Shown in pieces: positions 6,707-9,472 of a stretch of DNA of 9,472 nucleotides. Position 1 is the first letter of the stretch, and every line of letters begins with the position of its first letter. Under the pieces are notes generated by a model. The model was given only the letters and a program-made list of their open reading frames with translations. It was not told the origin of the DNA and did not search any database. Source of the stretch: an uncultured Actinomycetes bacterium (GTDB lineage: Bacteria > Actinomycetota > Thermoleophilia > Gaiellales > F1-60-MAGs149); NCBI GenBank assembly GCA_903873565.1, contig CAIQOY010000237.1, positions 1 to 9,472 of the forward strand, in the 5' to 3' direction. A program made the translations under genes and the position numbers.

Positions 6707-7861
6707 CTACCACTCCTCGTCGTTCTCGGCGATCGCCGCGGCCTCGCGCCACGCCTCCTCCTCCCGGCGGATCAGGTCCGGGTAGGTGCCGCGCGCGTGC
6801 ACGAGCTCGAGCGTGAGGATCTGCAGGGCGATGGCGCTCGCGGTCAGCGCGCTCGTCGTCGGCATCAGCTTGGCGGCGTGGGGGAGGAGCATCCGGCCCG
6901 CGCTGGTCAGCTCGCGGCCCCAGACGCCCTCGACCGCCGGCACCATGATCGCCGCGCACGGCATCCCGACCCGTCGCGCGGCGCGCAGGGCGAGCCGGCC
7001 GCGGTCGGTGCGCCGGGAGCGGCCGCGGTGCTCCGTCGCGAAGACCACGAGGCCCGTCTTGTCGTCGCAGGCCGGCAGATGCCCGTGCAGGAACGTCTCG
7101 AGGTCGCGCGCGGCGGACGGCAGGTGCAGGCCCTCCTCGACCTTGAGCACGAGCTCGTCGGCGCTGATCCGGTCGTAGCCGCCGCCGATCGCGATCAGGC
7201 GCTCGACGCCGGAGAAGGCGCTCGCGATCTCGGCCGCCTGGGTGCGCAGGGCGAGGCACTCGCGCAGGTGCGAGCGCAGCGCGTTCGCGTCCACGGGGCG
7301 CCCGGCCAGGAGTCCCGCGATCACGGCGCCCGCGGTCATCGGCGAGAGGTAGCCGACCGTGTGGCACCAGCTGCGGTCCTGCATCGGCGTCAGCGCGACC
7401 GCGTTGGCCGCGTCCTTGAGCGCGCCGTCCGGGTTGGCGGTGATCAGCCCGACCCAGGCCCCGGCCTCCTCGGCCGCCGTCATCGCGTGCAGGGTCCCGC
7501 GCGTACCGCCGTCGTGCGAGATCGCGATCACCGCGCCGCCCTCGGGCATGTCGAGCGCCGCCTCGAGGGCCTGGCGCCCGACCGGCCGCGGGCCGCGGTG
7601 GCCCAGGGCCTCGTCGAGCTGGGCGGCGACGGCGCGCGCGGCGTGCTCGCTGGTGCCGCAGCCGACGACGGTGATCGGCTCGCCGGCGGCGTGGACCTCG
7701 GCGATCCGCTTCGCGAACCGCTCGAACGACTTCGCGAGGGCCTTCAGGGAGGCGATCCGCTCGGCCAGCTCGGGCTCCGCGTCGATCATCTCCTCCATCG
7801 TCCACGGGCGCTCGTCGCGCAGTTCGGGGAACCAGTCCTCGTGCCAGGCGGGCCGCGTCAT
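6707..7861 (-). CDS. Double-SIS-domain protein, GlmS isomerase-like / sugar-phosphate isomerase or deglycase
   Basis: This 384-residue cytoplasmic protein resembles the isomerase half of GlmS and related FrlB/AgaS-type enzymes, without the glutaminase domain. The first SIS domain shows VVGCGTSEHAA at 65-75 and the phosphate loop ISHDGGT at 114-120, where the usual S-x-S-G-x-T has Asp117 instead of the second Ser. The second domain starts near LIAIGGGYDR at 222-231, then LVLKVEEG at 237-244 and ETFLHGHLP at 255-263, which align by eye with the GlmS region holding catalytic Glu488 and His504. The GlmS C-terminal tail is absent; the protein ends in an acidic tail (AENDEEW). ATG 7861 is chosen because a TAGACT box lies exactly 7 bases upstream and the open frame beyond it overlaps the divergent gene. 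It heads an operon with the small protein and the APH-fold kinase. Substrate is unknown. Confidence 0.85.
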   Translation of the reverse strand: MTRPAWHEDWFPELRDERPWTMEEMIDAEPELAERIASLKALAKSFERFAKRIAEVHAAGEPITVVGCGTSEHAARAVAAQLDEALGHRGPRPVGRQALEAALDMPEGGAVIAISHDGGTRGTLHAMTAAEEAGAWVGLITANPDGALKDAANAVALTPMQDRSWCHTVGYLSPMTAGAVIAGLLAGRPVDANALRSHLRECLALRTQAAEIASAFSGVERLIAIGGGYDRISADELVLKVEEGLHLPSAARDLETFLHGHLPACDDKTGLVVFATEHRGRSRRTDRGRLALRAARRVGMPCAAIMVPAVEGVWGRELTSAGRMLLPHAAKLMPTTSALTASAIALQILTLELVHARGTYPDLIRREEEAWREAAAIAENDEEW

Positions 7862-7868
7862 GAGCCCG

Positions 7869-7874
7869 AGTCTA
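7869..7874 (-). promoter_or_regulatory. Candidate -10 box (TAGACT) for the SIS operon
   Basis: On the minus strand TAGACT is followed by 7 bases (CGGGCTC) and the ATG at 7861, the same leaderless arrangement and the same hexamer as at the acyl-CoA ligase gene. No good -35 is visible around 7892-7897. Confidence 0.6.
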
Positions 7875-7912
7875 TCGCCGGCGGTCGCGGGCACCGGCGG
7901 CCCTCCCCATCG

Positions 7913-7922
7913 CCTGCGCAGG
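7913..7922. repeat. Perfect 10-base palindrome CCTGCGCAGG beside the SBP promoter
   Basis: The palindrome ends 5 bases before the TACCCT box of the substrate-binding protein gene, at about -28 to -19 if transcription starts at the ATG. This is where a repressor or activator could act. In such GC-rich DNA a palindrome of this length can arise by chance, so the function is tentative. Confidence 0.35.
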
Positions 7923-7927
7923 TGGCG

Positions 7928-7933
7928 TACCCT
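7928..7933 (+). promoter_or_regulatory. Candidate -10 box (TACCCT) for the substrate-binding protein gene
   Basis: TACCCT is followed by 7 bases (GCCCGTC) and the ATG at 7941. It departs more from the TAGAnT form of the others but keeps TA and the final T and the exact spacing. It lies in the 79-base gap shared with the divergent SIS operon. Confidence 0.5.
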
Positions 7934-7940
7934 GCCCGTC

Positions 7941-9089
7941 ATGCACCGCACGCGATTCACCCTCCGCCTCACCCTCCTCGGCGCCGCGCTGCTCGCGCTC
8001 GCCGCCCTCGCCGGCCCCGCGGCCGCCCAGCGCGCCGTGACCGTCAACGTCGGCGCCGCCCTCACCCTGACGGGCACCAACCAGGCCTACGGGCTCTCGT
8101 CCCGGCGGGGCATCGACATGGCCGCCAAGGAGATCAACGCGGGCGCGGTCCCGGGGGTCAGGATCAACGTCAAGACCGTCGACGACCTCGGCACCCCGCA
8201 GGGCGCCGCCGCGGCCTACGGCATCTTCTTCCGCGACGGGGTCTCCGCGATCATGGGCCCGACGCTGTCGAGCGTCGCGCTGACCGTCGACCACTTCGCG
8301 CAGGGCGCGCGGATCCCCGTCCTCGGCATCTCGAACACCCAGCCCGGCATCACGGAGATCGGCACGTTCATCTTCCGGCCCGCGCTGACCGAGAACGTGC
8401 TGCTCCCCGACCTCGTCAAGACGGTGGCGACCTCGTCCCTGGCGCCGAAGACCGCCGTCCTGATCCAGGGCGCCGACGAGTTCGCGGTCACCAGCGCGCC
8501 GATCTTCGCCGGCGCCTTCGAGGCCAACCAGATCGCCCTCGCCAAGACGATCGTCGTCCCGCCCGGCACGACCGACTTCACGGCGATCGCCGCCGAGGTG
8601 AAGGCCGCCGATCCCGACGTCGTCGCGATCACCGCGCTGCCCGCCGAGGGCGTGCCGCTCCTGAAGGCGCTGCGCGCCGCCGGCGTGCGCAAGAAGGTGC
8701 TCGGCTCGAACGCCTTCAACACGCAGGAGATCATCAAGGGCGCCGGCGCCGCGGCCAACGGCCTGATCGTCGCCACGCCGTGGACGGTCGCCGACACCTC
8801 GGAGCGCAACGTCGAGTGGGTCAAGGCGTTCAAGAAGGAGTACAAGCGGACGCCCGACCAGTTCGCCGCGACCGCGTACGCCTACACCTACGTGGTCGCC
8901 CAGGCCGCCAAGGGCGGCGGCGCCGCCTCGCAGGCGGCCATGCAGACGAAGCTCGCGGCCATCACCGGCCAGAACGGCGTGCCGACCCTGCTCGGGAAGT
9001 TCCGCTTCGACGCGAACCGCAACGGCATCACCCCCGTGCGCGTCCAGCAGGTCCTCGGCGGCAAGTTCACGCTGTTCGAAGCTGAATAG
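7941..9089 (+). CDS. Branched-chain amino acid ABC transporter type substrate-binding protein (LivK-like)
   Basis: This 382-residue secreted protein has a typical signal peptide: an Arg-rich start (MHRTRFTLR), a hydrophobic core LTLLGAALLALAALAG at about 10-25 and a probable cut after PAAA near residue 29. The mature part is a type I periplasmic-binding fold: VNVGAALTLTG at 35-45, the helix RRGIDMAAKEINAG at 55-68, VKTVDD at 77-82, IMGPTLSSV at 104-112, PVLGISNTQPGI at 126-137 and the second-lobe ADPDVVAITALPAEG at 223-237. Ligand residues common in LivJ-like proteins are plausible, but the ligand cannot be named; amino acids, amides and aromatic acids all occur in this family. There is no lipobox Cys at the cleavage site. 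No permease or ATPase gene lies beside it in the window, so its transporter is encoded elsewhere or it acts as an orphan receptor. The start is supported by the signal peptide and the TACCCT box. Confidence 0.93.
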   Translation: MHRTRFTLRLTLLGAALLALAALAGPAAAQRAVTVNVGAALTLTGTNQAYGLSSRRGIDMAAKEINAGAVPGVRINVKTVDDLGTPQGAAAAYGIFFRDGVSAIMGPTLSSVALTVDHFAQGARIPVLGISNTQPGITEIGTFIFRPALTENVLLPDLVKTVATSSLAPKTAVLIQGADEFAVTSAPIFAGAFEANQIALAKTIVVPPGTTDFTAIAAEVKAADPDVVAITALPAEGVPLLKALRAAGVRKKVLGSNAFNTQEIIKGAGAAANGLIVATPWTVADTSERNVEWVKAFKKEYKRTPDQFAATAYAYTYVVAQAAKGGGAASQAAMQTKLAAITGQNGVPTLLGKFRFDANRNGITPVRVQQVLGGKFTLFEAE

Positions 9090-9118
9090 GTCGGCACAGG
9101 TGTGAGCGGGCCGGCTGC

Positions 9119-9124
9119 TAGGGT
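9119..9124 (+). promoter_or_regulatory. Candidate -10 box (TAGGGT) for the right-edge membrane protein gene
   Basis: TAGGGT is followed by 7 bases (CCCGTCC) and the GTG at 9132. It lies in the 42-base gap after the substrate-binding protein gene, suggesting that the downstream gene has its own promoter rather than depending on readthrough. No terminator hairpin with a U-tract is seen in the gap. Confidence 0.55.
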
Positions 9125-9131
9125 CCCGTCC

Positions 9132-9472
9132 GTGTCTGACCCCCGCCCCCGCTCTGGCGGCCACTGGGCCGCCGTCATCGTGCTGCTGGTCGTGGCGTGG
9201 CTCTTCGTGCTGCTCGGCGCGGTCGGGGTCTACCTGCACCGCACGATCTACGACGAGCAGGTCTTCTCCAAGCGCGTCACGGCCGTGCTCGAGCAGCCGG
9301 GCGTGCAGGCCGCCGTCGCGACCGAGCTGACGGACGCGATCGTCAAGGAGGTGCCGAAGGCCGTCGTCGCGCGCCCGCTGATCCAGTCGGCCGCGCAGAC
9401 CGTGGTCGCCGAGCCCGCCTTCACCAAGATCGTCACCGTCGCGCTGGTCAAGTTCCATGACCTCCTGCTCGA
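9132..9472 (+). CDS. Actinobacterial membrane-anchored protein, N-terminal part (cut by window edge)
   Basis: The frame stays open from GTG 9132 to the window end, giving 113 codons of an incomplete gene. A short basic N-terminus is followed by one strong membrane helix at about 12-36 (WAAVIVLLVVAWLFVLLGAV). Next comes a soluble segment beginning with TIYDEQVFSKRV and LEQPGVQAAVATELTDAIV at 38-71. This D-x-x-x-F-x-x-R-V / P-x-V-Q-x-x-V-A pattern is one I associate with uncharacterised multi-helix membrane proteins of actinomycetes, in which this region faces outside and further helices follow. The GTG is chosen because it directly precedes the polar N-terminus and lies 7 bases after TAGGGT. 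No function is known to me. It is not obviously a transporter partner of the preceding binding protein, since it lacks permease features in the visible part. Confidence 0.75.
   Translation, partial: MSDPRPRSGGHWAAVIVLLVVAWLFVLLGAVGVYLHRTIYDEQVFSKRVTAVLEQPGVQAAVATELTDAIVKEVPKAVVARPLIQSAAQTVVAEPAFTKIVTVALVKFHDLLL

Noticed and set aside
7862..8080. An N-terminal extension of the SIS protein to 8080
   Set aside because: It would cover the signal-peptide region of the divergent binding-protein gene; the extension is Arg/Ala-rich, and the TAGACT box supports ATG 7861.
4364..9085. A very long plus-strand open frame of about 1570 codons across several genes
   Set aside because: It is Arg/Gly/Pro/Ala-rich low-complexity translation with no domain, and it runs through genes on both strands that have clear motifs. 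Long stop-free shadow frames are expected at this GC content.
7872..9458. Minus-strand open frame opposite the substrate-binding protein gene
   Set aside because: The Asp/Gly/Arg/Leu-rich composition is that of an antisense shadow; the plus strand has a signal peptide and a binding-protein fold.
1..9472. CRISPR array, tRNA/rRNA genes, insertion sequences or defence genes
   Set aside because: No direct-repeat series, cloverleaf-like sequence, transposase motif or terminal repeats were seen, and every stretch above 79 bases is accounted for by coding sequence.

Overview
The window is very GC-rich DNA, with nearly every third codon position G or C. It is packed with genes and uses many GTG starts. 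Codon use, the gene families (a FadD36-like acyl-CoA ligase, a holin-like/phosphodiesterase fusion, an actinobacterial single-helix membrane protein) and TAnnnT boxes directly in front of start codons suggest a high-GC actinomycete. The best guess is the Thermoleophilia/Solirubrobacterales side; this placement is inference, as no rRNA gene is present. I see no mobile element, CRISPR array, tRNA or phage remnant.

Layout from left to right. (1) Positions 1-3573, minus strand: a three-gene operon read leftward, made of an AMP-forming acyl-CoA ligase, a membrane protein joining a holin-like domain to an alkaline-phosphatase-superfamily phosphodiesterase, and the first 21 codons of an MBL-fold hydrolase that runs off the left edge. 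(2) Positions 3610-5684, plus strand: a DUF3891 protein and a GlcD/D-lactate-dehydrogenase-type FAD oxidoreductase. (3) Positions 5681-7861, minus strand: a double-SIS sugar-phosphate-isomerase-like protein, a 60-residue acidic helical protein and an aminoglycoside-phosphotransferase-fold kinase. (4) Positions 7941-9089, plus strand: a secreted branched-chain amino acid type (LivK-like) substrate-binding protein without transporter partners here. (5) Positions 9132-9472, plus strand: the start of a membrane-anchored protein cut by the right edge.

No intergenic stretch exceeds 79 bases. The expression signals form a consistent pattern. All five genes that start a transcription unit have a TAnnnT hexamer exactly 7 bases before the start codon, the geometry of leaderless transcripts. 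Four of the five tightly packed same-strand junctions use the identical 4-base overlap GTGA (start GTG, stop TGA), which suggests translational coupling. The ligase/DUF3891 pair shares a 36-base divergent promoter whose two -10 boxes form an inverted repeat.

The genes look metabolic rather than defensive. The most suggestive module is the SIS protein, small protein and kinase operon, which could handle a phosphorylated sugar or amine-sugar. Its SIS phosphate loop carries Asp where Ser is usual. No known multi-gene system is recognised in full.
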